Below, piece by piece: positions 12,491 to 24,835 of a stretch of DNA of 64,000 bases; within the stretch, counting starts at the first letter, position 1; each line of letters begins with the position of its first letter. Both the position numbers and the translations under genes were made by a program. The stretch lies in assembly GCA_016169945.1 (NCBI GenBank), contig JADLSH010000155.1:1433501-1497500 (forward strand), read 5' to 3'. A model generated the notes under the pieces. It was given only the letters and a program-made list of their open reading frames with translations. It made no database searches and had not been told where the DNA came from. This stretch comes from Trachythela sp. YZ-2020 (lineage: Eukaryota > Cnidaria > Anthozoa > Malacalcyonacea > Clavulariidae).

Positions 12491-14551
12491 CTTCTTTATT
12501 TTAACAGGTTGACCCAATCAGCTGAAACAGCTGCTATAAATAGGATACCTGCCCATTACATTACAAATACATTAAAAAATATTGTATGAAATTAAGTCCA
12601 TTAAGGTAAAAACTTTAAAATGAACAATTCAGTTCAGCTTAATTCTAGTTCATATGAAGTTTTTTTCACCAAGATAAAACTATTTAAGTTTAGATTTTAA
12701 AAGCAGCAGTGATCGTTCTTCTTTAAGTTCCCTAGTTAGCTTATTATACAGCTTAGCTACTTAAAATTCAAAGGGTTTTTTTCCAGATTCTGTTTTAATC
12801 TTCGGTAGGACAAGATTCAACTCATTTCCTCGGGTGTTCTTCCCATGATTCAGCATAGAAAAGCCAAAACAGGACGTCAACGGTGAAAGATCATGGATAC
12901 ATTTGAAAATTTCAATAGTTGCATCCATTTCTCTTCGATTTTTAAGAGGCATCGACGTATTTCGGACCTTTTTTCCAAAAATGATCTTGTTGGCATGCTC
13001 CTGAAGATTCTATAATTTATGACGTTGCCGCTCGTCACTTAAAATACTTCACTGCAGTACATCAAAACCGGCTCAATCATAGCACGATAGATTGTTTCAG
13101 CAACATATGGCGAAATACTCTCACGTACAGTGGATAACAGTTTTAATCTCGTAGAGCCCTTTTTATAAAGTTTCTGCAAGTATTCAGTAAAAGATAATTT
13201 ACTGTCCACAGTCACACCCAAACAATCATATGATGCACATTTACTCACGTTTTCACCACAAATAGTCATATTGATTTGCTCTCCGCTTGCTTGTTGCATT
13301 GAAATACGTTTTTCAGTTCCAAAAAGAACGAATTCCGCTTTACCCTTCTTCATATTAATAACCAGATTATTATCCTTGAACCATTTTCCCAGCTCCTGCA
13401 AATCATCATTCAAAATTTTGATAATTTCTTCCGATGTCGTTCCAGAGTAGCATGCAACAGTTTCATCAGCGTAAAGAATTAGTTTAGTCTTTTTGAGCAC
13501 CATGTCTAAATCGTTCATGAAAACCACAAACAACAAAGACCGTAAGATCGATCCTTGTGGGACGCCACAAGTCACTAATCGAGTCTCCGAATTGACTGAG
13601 TTATACTGGACAAACTGTGATGTAATCCTCAAATCATTTCAGTTCATTGTTCACAATACCATAATAGGATAGCTTTGTAAGTAAACAGCCGTGATTCACT
13701 GTATCAAACGCCTTTCGAAATTCTAAGATCAATGTATACTGCTCCCGTTAAATTACCTATATCCATATTTTTTCGTATATGTTCAGTGAGATGCAAGACA
13801 GCCTGTGAAGTGAAGTACATCGACCGCTTCGAAATCCAAATTGTGTTGGTGACAAGAACTTATTATCCTCCAAATATTTGTACAACTGTCTATAGATCAG
13901 TCTTTCAATTACCTTTGAAAATACTGGTAAAATCGGCCTATAGTTATCAAGTTGTGATCTTTCTCCAGATTTATTTAGAGGTATAATCTTTGCATATTTT
14001 TCAGAATTCGGAAAAACTGCTTCCGATATGGATCTATTGACCAACAGACTGAATGAATAAGCAATTTCAGATGCAGCGAGTTTAATCAATACAGCTGGGA
14101 GGTTATCATAACCTGTTGCCTTTGATCGGTTAACATTCTTAAGTTCATACAAAGCTTCTTGACAATCTATTTGATGGAATGTAAATACTTCATTGTCAGG
14201 ATTAATAATTAAATATCCTTACGCCTAAATCGACGCGGTACAACCATCTTGGATCATGTAAGATTGCTAAAGATTGTTGTAAACAAGAGGCAATCTTACT
14301 AAAGTATGAACAAAATCCATTCGCTATATTGTTAACGTCAGAAACCTTTTCCCCGTCAACGTTAAATAATTTTGTAGGATTTGATCTTTGGATTTAGAAG
14401 GATCGCATGGATTATTCATATTTTCACGGAGAATAGTTATATTATAGCTGGCTTTACTATTTCTTATTGCGTTAGTCACCGAGTTACGTAAACGTCGATA
14501 AGTTGACCAAGCGTTATCAGTGTTTGATTTTATGGCTTTCCTTAAATTAAA

Positions 14552-17500
14552 CTAGAAATACATGCATGCAGTAACCCCTCGCCATTAGAACCAAATAATT
14601 ATTTTCCCGAACAACCCAAAAATTATTGTAACATGAAGTACTAAATCGTTTACTGTAACCATGGTAACACGCAAGCGACACCGTATTTTAAATACTCTAT
14701 ATTATTTTCTTTTCTGTACAAACTGCGATAATATTTTTACTTTTAACAATAAAATTACCAATTGCCCAACTATATAAAGTAGGTATGTTATTTTGTTCTT
14801 TTTTGGCTTTGATTTACTGTAAAATTCAATCTTAGGCGTCTCACAAAACGTTTCGAAATTGTCTTAAAACTTCAACTGTTTTTTGAACAGTATTTTTATA
14901 TCATGAAGTTTTTTCGATAAAATATGTTGTTTATTTTCTATATAACGCATTTGAATTAATACTACAACAATGTTGTATTGACCACACAGGATGAACTACG
15001 CAATTTCAAAACCACAAAGTATAGTGCATGCCAATTGATGGCAAAACTAAAAAAGCAAGTATGCAAAATAAGCACTTACCCGTTAGTCTAGGACCTGTAT
15101 AGGAGTTTGTATGCGTTTCATTTACCACAGGAAATCTCAACTGTTTTAGGGTAAAATGACCATGGCGGTCAACATGGCATATGTGCCAAAACCTGAATCC
15201 GGGACGAAAGTCCTGAAAATGACCCCGCCCCCGAAACGGCAGTGCCGACATAGCTCTAACTTCCGAAAAGCAGAAGCGACAGCCTTTCTGAATTGCTTAT
15301 AGTGTTTAGAAGGTTGCTTTTAGGGGTAGTTAATGGAAGGAAAAATTTGTCTAAGTATAATATTTTACAAGAAAATGACCATGCACCACCCCAGGTCAAC
15401 TGCTAATTATCCATGAAATAACTAATATACCTGGCAGAGATTAAATTTTCTTATTTCCTAACAATTTTTATCATGGGATGAAAAACTATGCTTAATTTAA
15501 TATAATTATTGTAGATTTCATAAGGATTGACATTGTTTTGTTTAAATATAATACATTTTATTTCACTTACCCCCCCCCACCAAAACACGATTTCAGCCAT
15601 ATTTTGCCGTCTTGTTTGCTCTTTATCGCAGAGTCTCGCAAGTATCATCCAATTGTTGTACTTTTACATAATGATAGATGGCTAAAGAAGATTGCAACCA
15701 AGTTTCGTCAAGTTTTGAAGCAGTGCAGTGTATTTTATCTTCGATATTGTGTCCTTCGATATTTCGTCAAATAGCGGCCATTGCAATGCCTCGCCGCTTC
15801 TCTTCCCGATAAATGCCACTTCTTCGTCTTCATATGTATTTAGATTACAGTATCCAAGAGTACATCATTGTAGAATAGTCCCAATCGAAAAACTAGAGTA
15901 GTATAGTCCCACTTGAAAGGAAAAAACCTCCCATAACAAATTTAGGATCAGAATCAAAGACACAAGTTTAAAAATAATTTGAAAGTCACGCGCAATCTTC
16001 GCGAAAACTCCTCGTGGGCTACTTGACAGGGGGGGGAAATATTTTCACGAAACGCTGGTTCGCCACCACAGAACCCAGTAAATATATTATATTTATTGTA
16101 TTTTTATGATTTATGAAAAAAACAATAAATATTTGCGTATTTTCTATTGTTTTTATCATAAATCATAAAAATACAATAAATATAATATATTTACTGGGTT
16201 CTGTGGTGGCGAACCAGCGTTTCGTGAAAATATTTGCCCCCCCTGTCAAGTAGCCCACGAGGAGTTTTCGCGAAGATTGCGCGTGACTTTCAAATTATTT
16301 TTAAACTTGTGTCTTTGATTCTGATCCTAAATTTGTTATGGGACGTTTTTTCCTTTCAAGTGGGACTATACTACTCTAGCTTTTCGATTGGGACTATTCT
16401 ACAATGATGTACTCTTGGATACTGTAATCTAAATACATATGAAGACGAAGAAGTGGCATTTATCGGGAAGAGAAGCGGCGAGGCATTGCAATGGCCGCTA
16501 TTTGACGAAATATCGAAGGACACAATATCGAAGATAAAATACACTGCACTGCTTCAAAACTTGACGAAACTTGGTTGCAATCTTCTTTAGCCATCTATCA
16601 TTATGTAAAAGTACAACAATTGGATGATACTTGCGAGACTCGGCGATAAAGAGCAAACAAGACGGCAAAATATGGCTGAAATCGTGTTTTGGTGGGGGGG
16701 TAAGTGAAATAAAATGTATTATATTTAAACAAAACAATGTCAATCCTTATGAAATCTACAATAATTATATTAAATTAAGCATAGTTTTTCATCCCATGAT
16801 AAAAATTGTTAGGAAATAAGAAAATTTAATCTCTGCCAGGTATATTAGTTATTTCATGGATAATTAGCAGTTGACCTGGGGTGGTGCATGGTCATTTTCT
16901 TGTAAAATATTATACTTAGACAAATTTTTCCTTCCAATAACTACCCCTAAAAGCAACCTTCTAAACACTATAAGCACTTCAGAAAGGCTGTCGCTTCTGC
17001 TTTTCGGAAGTTAGAGCTATGTCGGCACTGCCGTTTCAGGGCGGGGTCATTTTCAGGACTTTCGTCCCGGATTCAGGTTTTGGCACATATGCCATGTTGA
17101 CCGCCATGGTCATTTTACCCTAAAACAGTTGAGATTGCCTGTGGTAAATGAAACGCATACAAACTCCTATACAGGTCCTAGACTACGTTTAAAAGTCGGC
17201 TTTTCGACTTCTTTCTTTTCCTATTGACTTTAGTAAATGAAAGTCCTCTAAAAAATTTTCACTTCTTGTTTTGGAGACTTAATATTTGTCTGAATTAATA
17301 TGTCCCGACTCCAGAGTACAATTTTGAAAAAAGTGTTCATATAATGATATAAATGCATTTTGGCATTTATATTAAAATATAAATGCCAAAGATAAAATGC
17401 CAAAATGGCAGTTCTTTTTCTGACGTATGCATATAAAACAAAATCGTTGTCTTAGCCAATCATGATGTTGCTAGTTACTAGTTTTCTCTCGGCTTTAACT

Positions 17501-17643
17501 CGCGCATGCGCATAACTTAAAAAACCGTCCATGACAAAAAAAATGGTGGACGACTTTGCATTCCACAATGTTTTCACATACCCGGGTGTAAATATCCGAA
17601 CGGAATTAGTACCCTCGCAGGGCGCTTCGCACCGGCTCGGGGA
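14552..17643 (-). mobile_element. Non-autonomous Helitron inside LINE ORF
   Basis: On the minus strand the element begins TCCCCGAGCC and ends TGTATTTCTAG; it lies between an A and a T and has no target duplication, which is the Helitron rule (5' TC, 3' CTAG, AT target). Removing it joins GATTATTTA to TTTAATTTAAGG and restores the LINE reading frame (DYL then FNLRKA). Both ends match the second copy at 51808-53050. No Rep/helicase gene is present. Most of its length is the palindrome at 15084-17185, which the shorter copy lacks. Confidence 0.85.
15084..17185. repeat. Near-perfect 2.1-kb palindrome
   Basis: Arms of about 1.04 kb meet near 16134 with almost no loop; the centre is AT-rich around the AACCCAGTAAATATATTATA repeat. 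I see only scattered mismatches between arms, for example near 15354/16923 and in the G/C runs at 16029-16038 and 16230-16239. The small open frames at 15451-15774 and 16498-16819 are mirror images of each other and are not taken as genes. Confidence 0.9.
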
Positions 17644-18520
17644 TAAATAATCTCTTTCTCTGATCTTCTGCTTAATTTCCGAAGTTAACCACGGGCAATC
17701 CCTCCCGCGAACAGATCGAACAATCAAGGGGGCTTGTTTATCAATTACAGCGGTAACTAGGGACTTAAATTTATTCCATGCTGTATTCAGATCATTTGAC
17801 TTTAAAAACTCTACACATGATTGACTACCAAGAGTGTTACGAATATCATTTCGAAAATTAATCGTATTAATGTTTTTAAAACTACGGCATTGAATTCTTC
17901 TAGGAGTAAACGTTCTACAGTCTATCTTTCTTACAATGCCAATCAATTCATGATCACTCAAAGAGGAAGCATATATAATATTCTTTGCGAGATTTAATTC
18001 ATGAGTGGTAGCAAAAATGTCAATCAAGGTTTCGGATGATTGCGTGATACGTGTAGGCTGGTCAATTATCTGTTTAAAACCATTCGATGAATAATGTCTT
18101 TAATTGGTTTATTGTCACTTGGAACAAGATAATTGCAGTTAAAGTCCCCACACAAGATTACTTTTTTGTTCTCGCAAACGCTAGACTCTATCATATCTGA
18201 AAACTTTGCCGCAAAGTCTTTGTCAATGTGCAGAGAACTGTCAGGCGGGCGATAAATAGTGCCAAACAAGAAAGATTTCGCGTTTTGAATAAAAATCTCT
18301 ACCCACAGACATTCGATTCCGTCAATTTCCAAATCAGATCTTGGTTACCAGTTAATATCGTTTCTTATATAACAGCAAACACCACACCCTTGCCCAGATT
18401 CTCTGTTCTTTCTAACCAATGTATAATTAGTTACACTCACTTGATCATCCAACAAATGCTTATTTGCACGAGACTCTGTAATACCAAGAATATGAATATT
18501 CTAATTCTAATAATTTAAGT

Positions 18521-19052
18521 GTCCATAATTCACAGCACATTACTTTCCCATGTGAAACTGTCTCCTTTCTTGTAATTTCTTTGATTACTACCCCGAGAGG
18601 CACAGTACGGCGATTTATTCCAAAATTTCACGTGAATATGCTCACTCATGGCTGACAACAACATGCACACGCGAACAGTTTTTTCGCCGAGAAACGCCCA
18701 AAAATCAACCCAAATCTGGGACTTTTAGCAAAACACAAACTCCTTTACATATTTCCAATTAAACTTCAATAATTCCATCGCCCAACACAGCGCAAATTGA
18801 AAATAATTCCTTCAAATTGCTTCGACTTACGACGGCCATTGGTGGTCACTCCAATATGGCCGCCAAATCGAAAACTGGCTTCAATTTTCATAGGTATAGA
18901 AGCTCGATCCAGGTACTATATTTTCAGATCAGTGGCATGTCCATGCAACCACGACAGGTTAAATTCTCAATGTGATTCACAGTGCTATCAATTAAGCATT
19001 TAAGGTGTAAAATGCTATTACACTTTTCACATTCTCCTTGTCGTTGATTTCT
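18521..19052. other. Intergenic, no gene recognised
   Basis: This may include LINE 5' UTR. It contains a short GACGGCCATT...AATGGCCGCC stretch near 18833-18868 but no coding evidence. Confidence 0.4.
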
Positions 19053-20555
19053 TCGTATAAACACGTTCCAGAGCTAAGTGAAATATTCTATTTACTGAAT
19101 TTCCGGTCAAATCTCAAACAAAACTGCACTTTAGCAAACAATTTATCTATAAACTAAAATAAAGGAAATATCTCTAAAATCTTGTTAATATCAGCAACAA
19201 ATGATGATAACATGTAGAATGAAAGCCTTGCCAGATAATTGAAGAAATTTTGAAAATATTTCATGAACTTTATCTCAACGACAATGCCAATGCAGGTTTT
19301 TGACAATTCACGCATATTTGGCCAAAATGGAGAAGAGAAATTCAACAAAAAACCTAGAATCTAGCAATACAAGAAAAAACGTTGCTAAAATCCAGATATA
19401 TTACTATTTTTTTCAAATTATTAATTATTTGAGTTTGGCACTACAATTGCAGAGCCAAGATTGGAATTTGGCACTGCAATTGCAGAGCCAAGATTGGAGT
19501 TTGGCGCTTCAATTGCAGAGCCAATATTGGAGTTTGGCACTGCAATTGCTGAGCCAAGATTAGAGTTTGGCGCTGCAATTGCAGAGCCAAGATTGGAGTT
19601 TGGCACTGCAATTGCAGAGCCAAGATTGGAGTTTGACACTGCAATTGCAGAGCCAATATTGGAGTTTGGCGCTGCAATTGCAGAGCCAAGATTGGAGTTT
19701 GACGCTGCAATTGCAGAGCCAAGATTAGAGTTTTGCGCTGCAATTGCAGAGCTAAGATTGGAGTTTGACACTGCAATTGCAGAGCCAAAATTGGAGTTTG
19801 GCGCTGCAATTGCAGAGCCAAGATTAGAGTTTTGCAGTGCAATTGCAGAGCCAAGATTGGAGTTTGGCGCTGCAATTGCAGAGCCAAGATTGGAGTTTGG
19901 CGCTGCAATTGCAGAGCCAAGATTGGATTTAGGCACTGCTATTGCAGAGCCAAGATTAGAGTTTTGCAGTGCAATTGCAGAGCCAAGATTGGATTTAGGC
20001 ACTGCTATTGCAGAGCCAAGATTGGAGTTTGGTGCTGCAATTGCAGAGCCAAGATTGGATTTAGGCACTGCTATTGCAGAGCCAAGATTAGAGTTTGGTG
20101 CTGCAATTGCAGAGCCAAGATTGGATTTAGGCACTGCTATTGTAGAGCCAAGATTGGAGTTTGGCGCTGCAATTGCAGAGCCAAGATTGGAGTTTGGCAC
20201 TTCAATTGCAGAGCCAATCATCAGTTAGGTATTTTTTTCAAGCAAGTTTCAAGTTTCGCACTGCAATTGAACAACAACAATTTTGAGATTTTTCACGGAA
20301 ATGTTAAAGGCTCAGAGCTCAGCACTAGAAAAGCTCGAAGTTTGGCACTGATAATATTTTGCATAAATGGTTAGGGGAGGGGGATTGTTAGAATAGTAGT
20401 AACATGAAATCATACAAAAAATAAAATTCACTTTAGTGTGTTTCAGAAAAATATGGACACTCTCTTTACCAGATGTGAGGAAAATGGGAAGGGATGGAGA
20501 TTATACTCTAACGATTGTCATAATATTAACCATAAAAACAACGGGGACGTTAACG
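19053..20555 (+). repeat. Interspersed repeat carrying a minisatellite
   Basis: The flanks at 19053-19300 and 20400-20555 match the copy at 11570-12025. Between them sit about 120 bp of unique sequence, the 33-bp minisatellite and a short right spacer. A third, inverted copy is at 26335-26805. The class is unknown; no terminal inverted repeats were found. Confidence 0.7.
19433..20217. repeat. 33-bp minisatellite, about 24 units
   Basis: The unit contains GCAATTGCAGAGCCAAGATT followed by (G/A)GAGTTTGGC and two or three variable bases. Because 33 is divisible by 3 and the unit lacks stops, long frames stay open on both strands: AIAEPRLEFGA repeated on plus, SAIAAPNSNLG on minus. The minus frame even begins with ATG at 20221. 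I treat these as by-products of the repeat, not genes. GCAATTGC is palindromic, so units can pair with each other. Confidence 0.9.
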
Positions 20556-23307
20556 TAAAACCTACCCCTTGCGAGCTTTGATATTCAATATAGTGTACAT
20601 AGAGTATGAATAATATAAATATATGCAGCTATTTCAATTTAAGTTTTTCGCCAGCTAAAGGCCAATGCAAAATCCAAGTGCGAGGAGAAAGAAACATTTG
20701 TAAGATGAGACGCTTTCGCTTGGTTAGCTAAAATACTCTACTCATGGTTTAATCACTCCAATACTCTCAATGAGAACAAGCTTATATGCGGAAGTATAGG
20801 AAGCATGCAAGAACTCCAATTGAAATAGCTGTAAATGTAATGGGAAAATATGCCAGCTGTACAAGATCATACTCAGGGGCGGATCCAACCTCACACTCTG
20901 ACCGTGTCAGGGCATTTAGGGGAGTCCGGGGGCATGCTCCCCCGGGAAAATTTTGAAATTTCATGCCCGGAAATGGCATTAATTTCCTGCATTCTGAGCT
21001 GCGCATTTACTCCAAAATTGTCCTCTAAACATGCGTATTTTAGTAAAAAAAGAACATGATATTATCTTAAAACACAAAAATAGTTAGGAAAATTCATTTT
21101 GGTACATGTTGTAACAGCAACACAATAGCAGTTGGGAAAAAATGGCTTTAATGAGACTGTCGCGATCGAGTTGTCTTACAACAGTAGTTTGGTGTTCAGA
21201 ACTTTGAAGTCAAACAGGAATAATACTTGGAATTTAGACAAGTTTCCACTAAGAAAGATCGCTTGCATTTGAACCATAGAAATAAAAAATATCTATTATT
21301 TTTATGATTTGAACAGTAGAAACTTATACATATATAGAAATCTCTTTTGCGGTTACATCATTTTTGTAAAGAATATCAAAACTTTATTACATTGACTCCT
21401 TGATAAGATAAGAGAAATTAATAGCATAAGAGAAACATAATTTGAATCACAGTGAACTAACACATTGTATTCTATTCTGCCTATCACCAGAGTGACCAGA
21501 CAATATTATTCACTTGATATACCATTGCAATAGTATAAAAGGTGTAGTCTGATGATATATAGTAGACATGGAATAATGAACACAGAATTGGGTCATTAGA
21601 TGTGGCTTTGCAGCCATTATTTAGTTGCTGTTCTTATTAACCCCAGGCTCACAGAACCAGGCTAAAAATTTAGCTATTAATAGCTAATTGGCTATGTTAA
21701 CATAAACTGATATTGTGTTGTTTGTCAAAGTGCCAAATGCATGATTTATCTAGCAATAACATGAATACATTGAAACATACTACTGTTCACATATGACATT
21801 TTTCCTAGGCCACAGAAAATGTCAACCTGCCTTGGTAGGACCAGTTCTTATTTATAAATGACTTATCATTGTCTAACAGCTGCATGGCTTCTGGGGGAAA
21901 GCAGTTTCATAGGAAGGGGATTCTTCAGGATAAGGTATATCTTTTGAGTTGTAAGCAGATTTTAGTGCCGTCCATATATATATAGTGTTAAAATATTCTA
22001 CAACAGAAGATTTATAAACAAACACATGTCAAGCGTTGCTAGGATTTTGTTCTGAAAATCTCTAATCCTACAGTAGTAAGTTGCTTTGCATTCAGCCTAC
22101 ACAACAGTGACAGGGTACAAAACCAAACCAGGCTGACTAAGTACTGAATGAACAGATAGGGAGAAACAGACCAGGAAGGATATATGGACAAAAGGATGAG
22201 AAAATTCTCTTCATCTGGCATTTTTATAATTGAATAAGTGATATATATTTGTAGACCATATAGTACACCAGCTAAGTAAGCTTAGGCAACTAAGCGGTTC
22301 TAACATAACATATCATATCTTGTTTCAGGGACATTTTTTCTCAGATTTATTCCCTTCACAAATTTTCATGAAATGCTGCAAGCTCCCCGCTGTCCAATTC
22401 TAATAATGACAAATGACAATAACAGTTATTGCAAAGAAAATAAAATTTGGGAGACACCGACCAATTTGTTTCTGAACGCACAGCACGGCACTCCAGTTAA
22501 CCTTGCAGTGATATGCCCTTTCTATAATAGAGTGATAAATTGACTTTCTGCAACTTGAATTCCCATTTTTTCATTAACTTTCTGTAGCATCCACACATGC
22601 ATGTAGCATCAATGCATTTTCCTTAATGCATTTTCCTTAATGCTTATGTTATGGACATAAGAAAATTACTAGAGGGGGGGGGATAGTTTACTGGGGACAG
22701 GGAATTATGGGGGTAGGTGAACTTTGGCTCCTCTAGTTCGTGTGTTAAAACGGCACGGAGGCTCAATATTATTACATCATTATCAGACAAACATTTGGTC
22801 CTCACTAACAGACGATCATGATCATTAACAGAGGTACTCAATTAACAAATTATTATTTTGAAAATTTAAATACACGTGGCAATACACGTGTTGAAAATTC
22901 TGCTGGAATATAAGACATTGGATACCTTAGGCAAATCTAAATGGGTAGGACCATATATATAACCCTTGCCACAAGTTATGTATGAAAACTGCACCCAAAT
23001 GCACCCTTCATGTACTTAGATCTTTTTGACAAGTAGGTATAAAAGGTCAAACTAATATACAGTACTATCAAATGTACATTAACCATTAACAGGCATTACC
23101 CTACCACTGACAAGTAGAATTGCCTGGCATTAGACAGAGTAAAACACTAAAAGTTGGGTGCATCTGGGCGCATTGCCAGCTAATGGGTTAATACAACACT
23201 CTTAAATTAGACGATTTTACTTGTCAGCTGTATAGAGATCAATATAACCAGACTACCTTCAAAAAGTTAAAAACTGATAGCTGTAATTGCATTTGTATCT
23301 ACTACAG
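20556..23307. other. Long noncoding stretch with a MITE-like block
   Basis: Around 20874-21010 lies an invertebrate-type repeat starting CAGGGGCGGATCCAACC with a GGGGGCATGCTCCCCCGGG hairpin (hAT-like terminus, inferred). A G-run follows at 22672-22682. Otherwise I see ordinary AT-rich DNA with no splice-supported frames. It may be upstream or intronic sequence of the gene starting at 23308. Confidence 0.5.
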
Positions 23308-24371
23308 ACATGACAAATTTATTCAAGCAATCATACACACCTACCCCAGTAACAATTCTACTCAACAACATGTATGATGCTAAAGCCTGGCTAAAGGACA
23401 TAAATCCTCAATTACACAACATCACAAATCCTCACATATTTGTCATCGAGAAGAATAAATCAGGTGATGTTGTTTTGCGCTGCAAGAATTGGAGTCGAGA
23501 TGAAACTTGGAAACCTTCAAAAGATACAAACAAAGCCATCCTACTTCTACGAAAAGTAAGTATTAACTGTGCAGGCATCCATTCATAATAAAATATACTT
23601 AGGATTTAGCACGATTGTACACAGCTTTACCTTAGTTTATAATAAACACATATTTATTTCCATCTGAAGGAGAGGGGTTTAGATAGGGCTCAGTTGTTTC
23701 TGATAGAACTTTTTCCCACACACTGTGGTGGAATGGAAATTTCCCACTAATTTAGGAGCATGCAAAGGAATAATTTATATAATGATCGTGCGGTGCCAGT
23801 GTGGGTAGAGTATAGCAAATACGGCGGTTGGCTGTTGTGTAAAACTACCTGAAAAATACAATGAGAACTTCGACTAGTAACTTCCAGACGAAAGGCCTTC
23901 GCTCGAAACGTCGAAGTTCTCATTGTATTTTTCAAGTAGTTTTACACAACAGTCAACCGCCGTGATTTATATAATATATAATTATATATTTAATCTTAGG
24001 AAGTAAGTGTCCCTAAATCGGTGCCAAAATTTGGCTCTTCATCACCTGATAATGTTGACATGGAAAGATTGAAACGGGATATTCCCAAGTTTCTGGACAA
24101 CTCGAGAATTATTAACGAGGATCAAAGACTGTGGTGGAGCCAGTTCTTTGAAAGATCAGAAGAAACATATCGAGCAGAAACATTTAACCAATCCAGCACA
24201 TGGCTACTTGATGAGTTGGCACTTGTTAAGAGCAGAAGTGTTACAAATGATGATGCTAATAATCCTTTAGTGACATTGCAAGAGACTGAGGGACGACAGT
24301 CTGTTCCTGATAACAATGTACCCAGAGAAATCATGGATTTGGTGAACGGGCAATTTGCAGACATCCCAGAG
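23308..24371 (+). CDS. Unrecognised gene fragment, two exons
   Basis: Exon A (23308-23555, ATG at 23310) follows CTACTACAG and ends CGAAAA before GTAAGT. Exon B (24000-24371) follows ATCTTAG and ends CCAGAG before GTATTA. Both junctions are phase 0, so the 82-residue and 124-residue parts join in frame. The first is basic with WLKDINPQLHNITNPHIFVI; the second is acidic and charged, with LWWSQFFERSEETYRAETF. No domain is recognised. The donor after exon B implies further exons downstream, none identified; Penelope debris occupies 24836-26130 and the intron at 23750-23970. It may be a host gene or part of a transposon. Confidence 0.5.
23750..23970. mobile_element. Penelope pseudo-LTR fragment, folded back
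   Basis: This intronic insert carries GTAAAACTACCTGAAAAATA on one side and its inverse on the other, around the AACTTCCAGACGAAAG hairpin block. It matches the 3' end of the Penelope copy at 57960-58110 and the remnant at 900-1010. Confidence 0.65.
23879..23918 (+). ncRNA. Hammerhead-like motif of Penelope pseudo-LTR
   Basis: AACTTC and GAAGTT enclose CAGACGA, a hairpin, CGAAAC and GTC, as in the copies at 968-1007 and 57981-58020. The same core deviation (CAGACGA) occurs in all three, so activity is doubtful. Confidence 0.3.
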
Positions 24372-24835
24372 GTATTAATTAATTAATATTTCTTCATATT
24401 AAATAATATGTACATTTTGGATTCTAAAGTGTGGAAATATCTACGAGATATTCCCTTAGATTCTTGTGAATTACACTTGATCAAAGTTTTTCTTTTGTGC
24501 GGGTTGGAATGTAATATTATTTTTTCTTTTTGCTTCGTAACTTGTGCTATTATTTAAATAGCTCTAAAAAGAAAGTGATTTGTTGCAGTCTCGTACCTTC
24601 GTGTCCCAACAAAGAACATCAGAATTCAATGTGTTTCAGGATGAAATCGCGAAAAGTTTGGGTACATAAGGACAAATCAAAATTTGTACTTCATTTATAA
24701 ATGCACTAAAAATGACTACATCATTGATCGGGTACATTTATACTTAGTTCAATGGAGTACAATTTATGCCTACTTTATAGTTTCATAAACGCCATGTTTT
24801 TTACTTAACAGTGAGCTCTCTCTCTATATATATAT
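24372..24835. other. No gene recognised
   Basis: AT-rich sequence, probably intron of the preceding gene. Nothing else is recognised. Confidence 0.4.

Larger units (their letters stand above)
12464..18520 (-). pseudogene. APE-type LINE, dead, split by a Helitron
   Basis: Reading on the minus strand from about 18480, an endonuclease region shows CGDFN (catalytic GDFN) and SDHELIG, followed by a linker ending IRERDYL. After the Helitron at 14552-17643 the same frame resumes FNLRKAIKSNTDNAW and runs into the reverse transcriptase: KATGYDNLPA, LDNYRPI, QFGFRSG, GVPQGSIL and YADE, where YADD is expected. Several frameshifts and stops break it (for example near 13640-13760). The C-terminus ends near 12690 and an ATT-type microsatellite (12464-12490) forms the 3' tail. 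The family is CR1/L2/Jockey-like, by motif order only. The 5' limit near 18520 is approximate. Confidence 0.85.

Noticed and set aside
15451..16819. Mirror-image frames of 60-80 residues
   Set aside because: Same sequence read from both arms of the palindrome; AT-rich, no domain.
19433..20217. CRISPR-like regular repeat
   Set aside because: Units are directly adjacent with no spacers, and the DNA is clearly animal.
19421..20228. Open frames of 266 (minus) and 255 (plus) residues
   Set aside because: Both are products of a 33-bp stop-free tandem repeat; no splice, promoter or domain support.
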